64,000 bases of DNA from Styela clava (taxonomy: Eukaryota > Chordata > Ascidiacea > Stolidobranchia > Styelidae): positions 20,754,001 through 20,818,000 of the forward strand of contig NC_135260.1 in assembly GCF_964204865.1 (NCBI RefSeq). Reading direction: 5' to 3'. The notes under the pieces were generated by a model. The model ran no database searches. It saw only the letters and a program-made list of their open reading frames with translations, and was not told the origin of the DNA. Every line of letters begins with the position of its first letter. The first letter of the stretch is position 1. The translations under genes and the position numbers were made by a program. Positions 27,501 through 40,000 of this stretch are shown here, one piece after another.

Positions 27501-30486
27501 ATCAGTGCATACCTGTATCATACTTCTTATACATACGTCTTGTTTTGTTACTGATGACATGAAGATTACCACAAACCATGAAAGCATTCAAAACTTCTTT
27601 TTTAGGGATATCAGTAATCCAAGTTGAAAGAATACTAAAATAATATAATCGCTGTATTAAAAATTACATTGCTTCTCCTATATGTTGTATTGACATAAGC
27701 CTCAAAGAAAATTACGTTTTTTGTACCAATCCAGTATTAATTCCAACCCATAATATTTTCAGGGGTTAACAGGGTATTAGGTCGTGGATTGCAAGTCCTT
27801 TCTCTGTGTGTATTTCCTACAAGGGATTTATTTTTTATTTATTTATGCCAGACATTTGAAACATAGAAAGTCCACATGAAAAATAAAAAAAACTCAACAA
27901 ACAATAATTACTGAAAACAAGGACAAGTAAAAAGCATATAAAATGAAAATAAACAGCGGAAAGACTATAAAAACATCCACAGTACTTTGAGAGGAGAAAG
28001 TCATGACCCCACCAAAACAATTCAAAACTAAACCAAATTTCCTTCAAAAAAAAAAACAGTAACTTACGTCAAGTCATCTGCATCAATAAATGAGATAACA
28101 AGATTTCCTTCACTATGATCCGTAGTATATATTGCCCACAATCCCTTTTCATCGATGGCAAGATCTATATCACTACTCCCCATCAATCCTGAATAGTCTA
28201 TCTCATGGTTATACAATGCATCATCAATGGACTTTTCTGCAATCTAAGGATAATGTAAATAAAGACTATAGATTGAAGTAAAGAAAAGAGAGATTCATGA
28301 ATATTAGCTTTCAATGGAGATGGGATTTACATATTTATCGCAGAGGAGAGGAAAGTTAATAAGACGGCTTAACCATATGGCGAACCGTGGCCTCTCGTCC
28401 GGTTACTTGGATTTGATGGTGGAGGAAGCCGTAACCAGCGGGATTCGAACCTGCAACCCACGCAGAGTAATCAGAGGTTCGAGCATATTCCTAACGCTTA
28501 GCACGATGAGCCACACCGCCGCACCAAAAGTCTTAAATTTTATACAAAAGAAAAAGAGCTTACCAAGCGCTTTTTTAATAGTCTATTAAAGAATTCCTAA
28601 ATATGCCCAAGATTTTGGTATAATAATTTAAGTTTGGAGTAGGAGTCAAAAATTACTCACAACCCATAGTCAGCAGTCAAAGTCAAAATTTTTTTCAACT
28701 TTGAGTTTGGAGGTAATTGTAAATTTTCACAGCTCTGCTTCAAAGCACTAATAGTAGGCTACTTTTAAAATTAAATTGTACCAGGAATTTGGTATTCAAA
28801 ATCATGTATTTATGCTTGATTGACGCCAAATACCAACGAAGAACCAAATATGTTACAAAAACTAATAAATTTTCTTACCTTTCTGCGATTTTCCAAACTG
28901 TATTTTGTGAGGTCTCTTGTCCTATTTTTGATGTAATACAAATAACCTTTGTACGCAACAAGACTCGTACCCGCGGCAGCAACTGGAAGTCGGTAAATAC
29001 TTGATGGATGTCCCATCACAAATGATTTTAAAGTACTAAATCCATAAACAGCTTTTGTTTCCCCATGCTGAGCCCATGGCATAAGATAGATAGAGCCTGA
29101 TTGTTGGCTGGCATCAAGGCACCATGCAGCAGGTCTGCGATGCAAATTTCTTGAGTATCGTTGAGTACTGATTGCCAAAACTTCACGAGGGCAGGTATTT
29201 GCTGGTGAAAACGAAATTCAAAAAAATAGGTTTTTAGAAAATATATGCTCTATATAGGGTGTTACCATTATCACAAAAATTATGTATTCTGTGGCAATTT
29301 CGTTACAGAAAAAGATCTACTGGTAATATATAGATAAGCAAAGTCAGTAAACTAATTACATTCATTTTTAAACAATTAATACCATATTTGAATGTCACAT
29401 TGAAATTGGCTGCTTTAAAGATGATCGTTCTTATAATATAAAGATAAAATATAAGATAGAATATACCGTAATGATACAAAAATGTACAGTACAAAAATGC
29501 AGATTATATTCATTGCATGCTAGAAGTACTCAATTTATAGCGCTAAAGTTTCTCACAATACCACCATAAGATAATTTTTTGACACAAAGTGGAACTGGTG
29601 ATATGGATCAATTTGTCAAATATTTGATAGTTCTTTTGAAAAAAAAAGAACTTTTCACCAGAACTACTGCACCAATCAATTTCCAAATTCCATTACTCAA
29701 AGATGGTTGGATTTATTAAAAGTCTAGTACTTTTATTTTTTCTAAATTCTTAATGAGGAGCAATATTCCGCCCAAGATTTTGATGTTTTACTTAGAGAAT
29801 TTGAGAGAGCACTTTTTATGATGTATGGCAACATTTTATTCCTACATATTCGTCCGCTGTTCTTTTCATCAAACTCAGTGCTCAGAAACGTGTACGTTTG
29901 AGCATTGCTCTATTGTTGAATAGATGATCAATAAACATAAAACTTGAAAAAATAAAAACCAACCTTCCTGACATTGATAGATAATCTTCAATATCTTATT
30001 AAATGGCCAATTACAATATTGTGTCAAAACTGTTGATTTTGTAAGAACACAGGTTGAAAGATCGTAACATCTGTAGAAAAATATTGAAACATGTGAATAA
30101 CAGAATATTAGAATAAATATCTTCATTCTTTCAAAATGCTATTCAAACCATATTTTAAAAAATCAGGTTGTTCGACATTGATGACTAGGCTAATGTGTCA
30201 GTTCTAGTGTAAAAATTTGAAGACTAGAGTTGTTTTCAAGTAATTGATTTCTTTTAAAAATTTCAAACATGATTTTGTGTTCACCTTTCGACTACAGAAT
30301 TGTAGATATTATTCGACGAACAATTATGATAAAATTTTTCACTTGAACCATCTTCTGGCTCACATTCGAGTTCAGTGGAAATGAGAGCAACACTCATAAT
30401 ATCCAGTTTATGATTTTCCGGACATTTCAATGTCAAAGTATCCCCAGGACACATATTAGTTGATAAAGATAACGACGACTTCACAA
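12565..30486 (-). CDS. ADGRL: Latrophilin-type adhesion G protein-coupled receptor (lacks only the signal-peptide exon)
   Basis: Cell-surface adhesion GPCR. Exons 5' to 3': 30285-30486, 29964-30070, 28879-29201, 28068-28243, 27513-27634, 26887-27045, 24531-24773, 23815-23934, 23410-23496, 22644-22798, 21791-22066, 21009-21117, 20048-20241, 19637-19683, 18798-19022, 18165-18289, 16774-16902, 15723-15978, 14840-15008, 14225-14356, 13985-14057, 12565-13388; about 1416 residues, all in phase. Domains by recovered residue: SUEL/rhamnose-binding lectin 1-102, olfactomedin 103-362, linker and hormone-receptor motif to about 483 (CPNGARG, GPNFDNC), GAIN domain to about 797, autoproteolysis site CSCDHL^TSFAVLV with tethered agonist, seven helices to about 1070, then a tail of about 340 residues. 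TM3 reads FLATFVWMALEGFQLY; TM7 reads FCIFNAFQGVYIFVFHC. The tail ends KEARNKDNKD and shows no PDZ ligand, unlike vertebrate latrophilins. The first recovered exon starts in mid codon, so at least one upstream exon is missing from this model. Confidence 0.93.
15076..15325 (+). mobile_element. tRNA-derived SINE in a latrophilin intron
   Basis: Head with A-box-like region (CTCAGTGGTTGGTGC) near 15083 and B-box-like GGTTTGAATC at 15162-15171. It shares the phrase CATCGTGCTAAGC and the stretch CCTCTGATTACCCTG with the SINE copies at 28317-28528 and 45551-45760. It lies antisense to the host gene, between the exons for TM4-TM5 and TM6-TM7. Confidence 0.65.
17123..17949. mobile_element. Non-autonomous hAT-type element with exact target duplication
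   Basis: 827 bp flanked by a perfect 8-bp duplication GTTACAAT (17115-17122 and 17950-17957). Termini begin TAGGGTTGGATTATCC and, inverted, TAGGGTTAGTTCGGAT. About 80-130 bp at each end are packed with variants of ATCCGGATA and AACCGG. The interior shows no transposase. It sits in the intron between the TM2 and TM3 exons of the latrophilin gene. Confidence 0.85.
25418..25496. repeat. Short palindromic repeat
   Basis: Two inverted arms of about 30 bp share GTATGTGCACCA and GGAGC(A/G)CC blocks around a short loop. Related half copies occur at 38041-38110 with 42709-42760 (split by an insertion) and near 63690. It behaves like a small foldback MITE family. Confidence 0.65.
25574..26809. mobile_element. 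Non-autonomous hAT-type element with exact target duplication
   Basis: 1236 bp flanked by perfect 8-bp repeats ATTGACTT (25566-25573 and 26810-26817). Termini CAGGGTTGTCCAAAACGAAT and, inverted, CAGGGATGGCCAAAAACGAA. The first and last 100 bp carry many copies of ATTCGAATA-like sequence. No transposase frame is visible. It lies in the latrophilin intron between the olfactomedin and hormone-receptor-motif exons. Confidence 0.85.
25915..26357. mobile_element. MITE nested inside the hAT element
   Basis: Inverted ends TACTGTATTTCCCCGGCTAA and, from the right, TACCGTATTTCCCGGCTAAG bound about 443 bp. A related end occurs at 51627-51660 (taccgtatttcccggcgaat). The target duplication could not be fixed. 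It must postdate the element at 25574-26809. Confidence 0.6.
28317..28528 (-). mobile_element. tRNA-derived SINE in a latrophilin intron
   Basis: Read on the minus strand, the head has GGTGTGGCTCATCGTGC (A-box region) and a good B box GGTTCGAATCCC (28440-28451). The tail contains CGCCATATGGTTAAGCCGTC, shared with the copy at 45551-45760. It is too diverged from a cloverleaf to be a tRNA gene. Confidence 0.7.
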
Positions 30487-33400
30487 CTGAAAAGAACAAA
30501 AAATGTGAATTTCAAAAACGTTATCCTATGCCCACCATCTCAGCGGGGTCTATTAAATTCCAAAAATAGTAGCTCCCTACATATTTGTGGATTCCTATAC
30601 ATGGCCTTGTTTGAAGCGAAAAAATCTCACATAATCAATAACTAATTTAAAAGCAACTATAACAATAATAAGTATCATAAAGAGTATCATTGGAATTTAA
30701 TTGCCAAAGAACGCAGAATGCTTTATATCTTGAAAAAAAGAGACTAATATACTTGGTAATACGGTCATAGTATATTTATTCAAAAATTATATGCTTTGGA
30801 GCTTCATAGGGCAGTGTTTCCCAGCCAGCGAAGAACTCCCTCCCAAAGAGGAATTTCATTGTTTTCAGGGAAACACAGAAATATTACTTTGCATTGGGTG
30901 TAGTTCAGTGATATTGCGTAGTTTATAATATCCATAAGCATTGAACAAATAAATGGAACAGTTTTCATAGACGGCAAAGAGGAAGGAACAAAAAGATTCA
31001 AAATAGACAAAAGAAGGAATGTATTGTAAAGAAGGTTGGCAACCACACAATTAGAGGAGTAAATTAAATCAAATCTTAAAATTTAGAGGAATCACTCTAA
31101 CCCAGGGGTGGGCAACATACGGCCCGCGGGCCGAGTCCGGCCCGCGACGAGATTTTGACTGGCCCGCTGACTGTACATCAGTACATTATGATATTACATT
31201 ATTACACTTTTAGTACATTGTGATAAATTTATTATGTTTTTTTTGGTCTCTATTTTTTGTAGTTTAAACTATACTTTAAACGCGATTTATAATTTTCTTT
31301 CTTGCATTAGCGAATAAATATGTGATTAAGATTTTAAATACTATTCATGTTATAATCCGGCCCGCCAGGAACTTCATTTTCCCACATCTGGCCCGCCGAC
31401 CAGAGAAGTTGCCCACCCCTGCTCTAACCCAATCATGAAACCTTATCAGAACAAGAACATAAATCAGAGAGATTAGGTCATATATAGCACTTTGCCTCTG
31501 ACATAAGGACTCAACTATTTGGACTAGAATCAAATTCATGCAAAATTTGAACTCTTCAGTGACTGCGTTAACTGCGATTTCAGAGTGACTTACGCAACTT
31601 GAAAGCAAGAGTTGATGACTCGATCCCAAACCTCATGAACAGTTTTTGTTTTATCCCAACATAATGCGAATATATTCTAAGTTCTAACCCAATTCATGAC
31701 AAAACAAAAAGATAACTCTATCTCAAGTGAAATATCACAACAACTACATAGGATATGATTTTTGTATTCATGCCGATTCAAAGAGGGTAAAGCAGGTAAG
31801 ACAGCTTAATCATATGCCAAACCACAGGTTCTTGCCTGGTTATGTTAGGCATGGGAACATGGGAATATTGGGCATGGACTATGGCTAAATCCCGAAAATA
31901 AATCCTTAGCCAAATTATCACTTCAAGACCGTGTTGATGATGTTGCACTACCTTGTCATTACCGCATGAAGTACTTACCACAAGATATCAATACAATTTG
32001 TAGCAGCATCATTCAAATGTAATTTTTCTTCTACTTCAGAGCAAAAAAACATTGATATATATTATTGCTAATGTCTTCAGATTAGAACGCATCAATTTTT
32101 TAACACAGTATATTGTACTTGTAATACTTTCACCATTCACTTTAACAAGCATTTCAAGGAACCACCTGAATACAACAAAAATCTTTCTTATATAATATGC
32201 AATGATTATTATATGGGATATTTCAGTATTTTCAAATTTTCATGACCCCCTCTGAGAGCTTACAACACTTGTGGTCTTCTGATGATCCTCTATAAAAATA
32301 CCTAGTCTTGCTATTGAGGCATCCAGAATATTGTTTATCAAGTTTTAAAATGAAAACTTGTGAAAGAATAAATTTTACTTGAATTAACGCAGTCATCATG
32401 AATGGTGTTTCGTGACGACCATTGTTCATGGACCCGGAGAACTGCTCTGTGGCACACCCGGGGGTGGGAAACACTGAAATATTCCGCAATATTTCTCTGA
32501 ACATGGCTCACTGTTATATATACTGATATACAGAAGCCCCTGATAGAAACTTATGAACACGTATCTAAACTGAAGAACCACTTCACACATTATAATACAT
32601 ATTGGATACTGCTGCACAGTATTGAAAAGGCTGGTCACCTGAAAGAGTTATTGACTAATTTTCCAGTATTGTTAGTCCAAACTTATAATATTATAATACA
32701 AGTCTCATTTTTAATGTTGAATACACTAACTGCCCAAATAGAATGAACTTGAAACTTTGGGAATCAGGGGATTTGGTGTTACACATAACTTCCTAAAACA
32801 CTGAGATGAATATCTGTCTGCACAAAATTGGCAATGAAGTTATTTGCCATTTATGAAAATTTGATATCTTTGTAAATCACATATTTGTTTTATACAGACA
32901 AACCTTTGAAAGGAATATTCGGAAGTACTTGGCGGCATATGCAAAATGGATTAAATAATAATTGATGTTTTGGTGACTCGTTGAATGTTACACAACTTGA
33001 ATTGCCTGCTGTTTAAGCATGACTGACAGAAAATAAAGTTTTCCTCGTGTTGTCACTAAATATAGATCATGGTCGAAGCAAGTGTTTTTCTTTGTGTGTG
33101 AAAGGGATAAAACTGTGATCAAAAATTTCAAAGCAACATCGTAATGATCCAGAGATTAGGATCAAGTAGTCATTTGGAAGCCTTCACTTTTGACGCCATG
33201 AAGACGTGGGAAAAATATAAACCGGTAGATACCAACAAGTCAAGTATGACAATTTTAGCAAGTGGTGAAAGTATTGAGTTGTTAGAATGGACTAAATGAC
33301 TTGCAACATATCATTTTTCCAACTTCCATATGAATTTTGACTCCTTTTGATAATTTGAGACATTGATAATTTGGAAACAACCTATACTTTTTATTCCAAA

Positions 33401-34560
33401 ACACATTATTAAGATGATGCTACATTTCAGCAACAAAAAAAAGTGTATTGAAAATAGAATCGACTTGAAATATAAATCTGAAGCACATTTGTCTCTTGAC
33501 TGCGTGCGGATAGTCAATATGATTGCAATGTACCGCAATCGCTTAGTATTGACGGTAGATTAAAGTTCTGTCCTACTTCAAGCAAATTGTTTTTTGATTG
33601 CCATGTTTGCTAATTTTATCATGCTGACATCAATGAACAACTTAATTTTCAACTAGAATGTAATCGCCATCGAGCCCGAGGACCCATTCAAGCGCTTATT
33701 AAATGCAATTACATATATGAGAAAACTGGCGCTATTTAGTTCCTATATATAGTAGAATTTAATTTCCTTTTAATTTAATAATTATTGTAATGATTTAATA
33801 TTACAAATCAGTTAGCTGTTAGAACTTTTCATTGTGTAGGTAAGATTATAATCGAATAAAAAAAAATATATTCTCAAACCAGGACAATATTTCGAAGCTA
33901 TTTTTTGAACGAATAACTATTTCATTTTTCGTTATTACGATCATAACAAAAACGTCAAATCCAATATTTTGGTTGCAAAGTCTGTTTATATCACTCATGA
34001 TTACAAAAATACTTTAGTATAATTGATAAATTTAGGATCTCAGTTTAAGAGAAAAATGCCACAAATTGTAACAAAAAAACATCAAAGTAAGGTTAAGTTT
34101 TTAAAAAAAAGGTTTTTAGAATAATATATCCTCAATGTGTATGGTAAGTTAATTACATACCTCTCAATGGACAACATCGTATGGCAATATTGCGGATGTC
34201 ATCGTAAAGAAAAATTTATCCTAAAACAAGTGCTTCAAAAACTAAATGGTTTACACTAAATCTCCTCAAAACAATTGCTTTTGCTGCGCTTCTTAATTTC
34301 GTTGGCAACTTTCGCAACTCAAGTTATTATCCGAAACTGAGCTTCTTACCGTATATCAATGCCATTGATTCTGTCTAGATAACATTTCCAACAAAAGTCG
34401 CCTGAAAATTATAAACTACAAACTTTCAAAATTGACTCTCATTGATGCCTGACAAAACAAAACTGCTTGAATTTGATTATTGTTAGGAATCTTCTTGACA
34501 TAAAAGTGTGAGAGTCGTCTGGAGCCACAAATTTCCTGTAATTATGAGCTTAATTGGCTA
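30487..34560 (-). other. Latrophilin 5' intron and probable upstream region
   Basis: The missing signal-peptide exon should lie here or beyond. A possible non-coding first exon ends at the donor CATTGAGAG^GTATGT (exon edge 34162, minus strand), but its ATG frames do not join the first lectin exon in phase. The stretch also contains the MITE at 31103-31421 and MITE-like ends at 30813 (cagtgtttcccagccagcg) and 32473 (gtgggaaacactg). Otherwise no coding signal is seen. Confidence 0.4.
31103..31421. mobile_element. hAT-type MITE with perfect ends and target duplication
   Basis: 319 bp with perfect 14-bp inverted ends CAGGGGTGGGCAAC and perfect 8-bp flanks CTCTAACC (31095-31102, 31422-31429). GC-rich subterminal GGCCCGC motifs recur at both ends around an AT-rich core. 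Non-coding. Confidence 0.92.
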
Positions 34561-37062
34561 TAGGATGATGTAAACCACAGAGAGCACATAATTAAGTATT
34601 CAGATAATTACTAGGCATTTAGTTTGGTGGTAATTATGCCTATTTCTCAATGATATAATCAGTTTTTTTCACATAATGAAAAAATGTTGTATGAGGTTCA
34701 AAGTTTTGAGCACTCTCTTTGCCTCTTTAACTAAATAATTTTCTATCAGCTTGTTTACGAGCATTTCAAAATTTTATGTCACAGATGGATACATTTGAAA
34801 ATACCGCTTTGGCTTAAATATAAGATACATATACAATATAATTATTGTTATGTTTTGAGAGTAAAACCCTATAAATACTGGGAGGTTTAAATTGAAAAAA
34901 AAAATAAAATAAACATACAATCATCGTTTTGATACATCTATATAATTTTATCAATAGTCCCATTGGTTTATTTTATCAATAGTTCCAATTTTCCCATTGG
35001 CAAATCGATTCTCAAATGGAAATGTTTCAAAAAAAAAGTACATAAAATACTGAGAATTACAAAAATGTAAATACATAAAATGCATAATCTATTTTGAATA
35101 TGTCCACATGGGATATACAGTTTACATTGATTTGATTTCAATAGTGTCAGATTCAAAGGAAAGTATTGAATAAATACTGGTGTTTTGGTACATTATGGGG
35201 ACATAAACACATGGATCTAGAACAATATTTTGCACTAATTGGTTGAAACGAAAAAATATTGATATGAGTTAAATATCAAATGTTCGTTCCATAATAAATC
35301 TAAATTAAAGCGCTACATATCACATTTCAAATATCGAAAATGGTTTTTAAAGTGGATGTAGGAGAATCAGGATTCAATTTCAATACCTTCTTAGAATCAC
35401 ATACACATATATTGGAACTAACACAATTTTCTCCACACCTTTATTACACTTCAGCAATTTAACTTAAAACACAGACTACAACTGAGCTTTATGCATAACA
35501 AGAATACGCTGATGAAACAATTCTAACTTGCACTTTCACCACCTATGTGTGAAAAATAAAAACAAACAAAATTGAAATAGGTAGTAGTTATTAACAACAT
35601 CATTTACGACATTATAGGTGTTGTTTCATATTATTTATTCAGTGGAATTTTAGATAGTAATCATCTCATATTTTGTGAATTTGAAATCATTCATGTATTG
35701 AAATAATACCATTTTGAAACATTATCTGTATTTAGATAGTATTGGGTTATATTAGTTGTAGAGATGACCACTCACAAGGAGGTCACTAATAAATGTGTTT
35801 TTGGTCTGAACATCAGATGCAAATTTACAGATATTACCTTAAATTTAATTTATTATTCCTCACATCAATAACATACTATAATGAACATTTGATTCACTTT
35901 GAATACTTCCTCAGAAGTCACGAAATGTTTCGATTTAAAACTAGAAAATCATGAAATGGTTAAGGAGTAATAACTATTTTAACATGGAAATTCTAAAAAT
36001 TGGATATTTTCATGTTGAATAGCCACTTCCTTCTTACATAACTATCTTTAAATATCTTTTGTAAGAAACTCACCAATGATAATCTCCTGATAAGGAATAA
36101 ACAAATATCATGCGAGTAGAATTTTATTCAATAAAAACAAGGAAATGAAAAAGCAACACAAGCAAATACGCACAAAACAGGGCTATACACAAGCACCCAC
36201 TGATATGTAGAGCTAAAAGGTTTATGGAAATCTTCAGTTCATTATTGCTTATACAATTTGATCATACTATTAGTCTCAGCTGTATTGCTACTAAATATGA
36301 CATACAAATTAAAGTTGTGACTACGAAATGCAGATTACTATTCGCTAGTCAAACTTGGAAGCAAAATATCGAATTTGAGAAATAGGAACGACACTACTAC
36401 TAAGGTGCTGCAGTTTGTATTAGAAGTAAAAAAAACTCGTAATTGGATATAACAATCAACCCAAATACATTCTTTTGCATGTTTATGCTCTGAAAAATGA
36501 CCCATCATAAAAAAATCAACAGCGAACAAAATTTATTTCACTTTATTATAATTGCAACGTTGAAATTAACCATCTGGAATAATTTTTAAATTTCATATAA
36601 CAGCAAATGACATCCATAAACAATTTATTCAAATGTGACCTTAAATGGGGTAGATTAACCTCTTGGGGGCCAATTAAACCTGTATTGGAGACAAATTTCA
36701 CAAGCAAAATGCATGACCAAATGTGACGTTGACCATGCAGAGGATTAAAACATGAACAAGATTACAACTTTCTCTGTTGAGTAATTTATGGATAGGATGG
36801 TTGGATAAGATCCATAGCCTTGCAGAACTAATAAAGTATAAATGGAATAGACAGTATACAAATTTAGGAGTTAATTTCCCTGCAAGATAAACAAGAGAAT
36901 AAAGGTTGATAATCCCTGGCACAAGGAATAAACTGATGTTTGAAGTTTTGGCTCTCAAACGTGGCTTTGTGGCAATACATGAATCAACTTCGCCATCAAG
37001 TGTTCAACAAAAATAAGGAACTTGAAAATCGAAAATATGGTTGTGAGACCCAACAGATTTAA
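34561..37062. other. Spacer between the latrophilin 5' region and NCOA5
   Basis: AT-rich sequence without a recognisable protein. It holds a candidate orphan 3' exon at 35433-35544 and the probable NCOA5 3' UTR, whose AATAAA candidates on the minus strand are at 36532-36537 and 36542-36547. The latter would give a 3' UTR of about 0.5 kb. Confidence 0.45.
35433..35544 (-). other. Candidate orphan 3'-terminal exon
   Basis: On the minus strand, a pyrimidine-rich acceptor ending CACACATAG is followed by a short reading frame GGESAS and TAG, then about 80 nt and AATAAAGG (signal near 35439-35444) with GU-rich sequence downstream. A possible 13-nt micro-exon, GAGATTATCATTG, lies at 36074-36086 between a good acceptor and GTGAGT; joined, they read EIIIGGESAS-stop. 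No upstream exon was found, so this may be coincidence. Confidence 0.25.
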
Positions 37063-40000
37063 TTAGTAAAACCCAGCAATAGCATGCCTTCCTGGCTTAG
37101 CGCGTTTCGCAGGTCGGCTATCATCCTTATAATCATCCCTGTCAGAATCATATTCAGTCTTAGTGTTGCTACTTGAAGTGCTGCTTTCACCTGTGCTTCG
37201 AATGTTGTTCAAGATATTAGGACCAGTTTTCATCAAGTTTTGTAATGCATTCTGTACTGTTGGATTATTGAAGTCTATTCCTACAGATTTTGACTTTCGA
37301 TCTGATGAACTTGACGATGAAGCATAAGATGGCGCAGAACTAGATTGAATAGGAGAACTTACTGCTGCAACAACTGGTTTCACAGTTGACTGTTGCTTAT
37401 TTCTGTTCCCAAACAATTGGGTTATTTTAGCTTGGAGCTCTTCTGCTTGTTGTGTTGATACTAGAATGATAAACAGATTGATGTTAGACACCATAAAACA
37501 GTCACACTCTGTGATAATCTAATAGAAATGAAAAAATCAATAGCACATTTATACATATACATATCAATATACATTTTAAAAATGACAAACAATAACGGAC
37601 TGTGCATGTTTTGGGTCTGGGTGAGCTAAAATTGATTTTTAAAGTGGTATCATAATTTCAGTTAGACTGGAAATTAACATAACTTGAAAATCAATTATAA
37701 ATATTATATACGAAAAGATGATATTTGAAAATGTATTCACAATTTTGATCACATTTTATTTAATTAATACAACTCATGATGCGTCACATTTTATGATTTA
37801 TTACATCAAGATCTTAAACAGACTCACAGTCTAAGACAGGGTTGGGCAGAGATTTTTTGCATGGGCCACATTAAGGAAGCCTTTTCTACAAAGAGCCACA
37901 TTGATTGAAAAGCTTAATTTTTTTATAGCATAGAATTAAAGGTAGCAACATTATTGATTCATAGATGATGAAAAAAACATGAATATTATTTTAACAATTC
38001 GTACTTTCGACATTTTAAGTAAAGTTTAGAGGGAAATTCAAATTTTGGGCGCTCCTGAAGTATGTGCTCTAAGATGGCACACAACCTGAACCCTAACCTG
38101 GTACACATACCAGTGTTCACTATTAGCGCACTTTTTTGCGAAAATTGCGAAGCACTTTCGCAACTTTTTTTAGGGACTGCGAAATAGCACTTTTTTCCGA
38201 TTTTTAAGGGAAATAGCACTTTTTTCTGATTAGAATGGAATAAAAATTCAAAGTTAACAAATATTTTCGAGTATTAAGTTGACAAATAAGTAACATACTA
38301 GTACTTTTGTAACTCAATTCTGCATATCATAACGATATTTACCGGAATTCTCACCTATGAGATGCAGACATAGGAAATAAAGCTTTTGCATTAACGGCAA
38401 AATTCTTGTTTATAATATGATTATTATACAAGCACACCGCAAAAAACGCTTCTCCCGCAAAAAACGCTCCCCGGTGATTGAAACCAGATGTTGGAAATTG
38501 GAATAATACCCAGTGCGTTTCTTTGAACAAGAGTGGTCATGTGACTATCAATGATATCGATGAATTCAAAATGACTATAAAAGTGTTACTTGTTATAGTC
38601 ACTTTGGATGAATTGTGACCAAACTGCACGATTTTCAAATCGGACGAAACTTTTAGCAGCATGTCACAGATTTGCAAAATCACCAAATTCACAAAATACC
38701 ATTAAGTGCCATTTTATTGTAATCACAATGTTGAAAGGACGTGGCATTTTCCGGAATTTTTCGATATTTACACAACTATTTCTCATTGATATGCGAGGTT
38801 GGGTGGGCAAAATTCAATATTTTTTTGAATCGAATATTTTTAAGGAGTACCGAATAAACGTGGTGGAAACATTAAAAAATCGGCAACAAAGCCTTTTTAC
38901 TGGTTAATTCCGTTGTAATCGCTAATTGTTCTTGTCACTGATCGTTTTGGCGGCGATATCCAGGTTTTGGGTAATCTATATTCCCGCCCTCTCTTTTTTA
39001 CAAATATGAATTCTTGTGGGTCGGCGGACATGGAAGTTTTATATTTCGGGTTTACCCGTTCGTTCACATCGGCAACAGCTGTTGTAGACATTGAGGATTC
39101 AAATTAACATTTGCGTTGGCTTTAATATTACCTATCAAGATTTGTAAATTTACCGTCCTAATTTTATGCGAATGGTAATATTATTGTCCATACCGTGATG
39201 CAGATATTTATTAAGACGATAATTAACTTTCTCATGTATTTCTATGGTGATAAACTTCGCAAGTCTGAAATTGTGCCAATCCTGAATGTTGATTTAAAAT
39301 AGTGATTGAATAATTCGGCAATAAAGGCATTTCTGCGTGGTCATAAGACGAGACGACGTTAATGAACAGCACTTCTTTTACAGGATATTTTACGTATGCG
39401 ACTTAAGGCTAAAAAGATTGGGCTCGAGTGCTTTTTTTTTCGAGTGCTCGAGTGCCTCATAGAGGTCAGGCGCTAATTGTAACTAATTCCCTCAAGTTTC
39501 AACGTGTTTTCAACAAAACAATACCCCGGCGATAATTATAGCTAAAATGTTACCGAGCAATTCACAATTTAATTTATGGAATTTGCAAATTCACCAGTTT
39601 CTTGACAATTTTGATATTGTCACGCCCTAATTATTAGTGCAATAACTACTCCCCTTCTTCCGCGGCGGTTTGACGGGTTCTTTGTTCCATTCTTCAGGAA
39701 GTTCTGACACACGGGGGATATAGAATACTGAATCCGGAGGGTTGAATCCCTGTCCACTTACTGGTGATTTTCCGTTTTGAAATGCGTGAAACATTCTCTA
39801 TTTTAAATTAAATGACGTTTCGCAGGCTAGAGTTCTCTCCGAAAATGATGTGTTCCAGACGTTAGTTAGACGATAGATAAAACATTAGATTAATAATTTT
39901 CGTGACGCCCCGTTTTCGAAAATACAAAGTTATATCGCAAAAAATGCGTTATGATACATTTGGAATGAAACATTATTTACGGTTAATTCAGATCATATTT

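Noticed and set aside
28430-28528. Functional tRNA gene
   Set aside because: Good A and B boxes, but no complete cloverleaf or acceptor stem could be drawn, and the body continues into a repeated SINE tail.
30804-31046. Hydrophobic frame MVANLLYNTFLLLSILNLF as the latrophilin signal peptide
   Set aside because: No donor in the correct phase follows the hydrophobic stretch, and it overlaps a MITE-like end at 30813.
30813-32479. 1.7 kb hAT element with CAGTGTTTCCC ends
   Set aside because: The end sequences are inverted repeats, but the flanking 8-mers (tcataggg, aaatattc) do not match.
34162-34221. Start codons before the donor at 34162 as the latrophilin first coding exon
   Set aside because: One frame hits a stop before the donor and the other is out of phase with the lectin exon at 30486; kept only as a possible 5' UTR exon.
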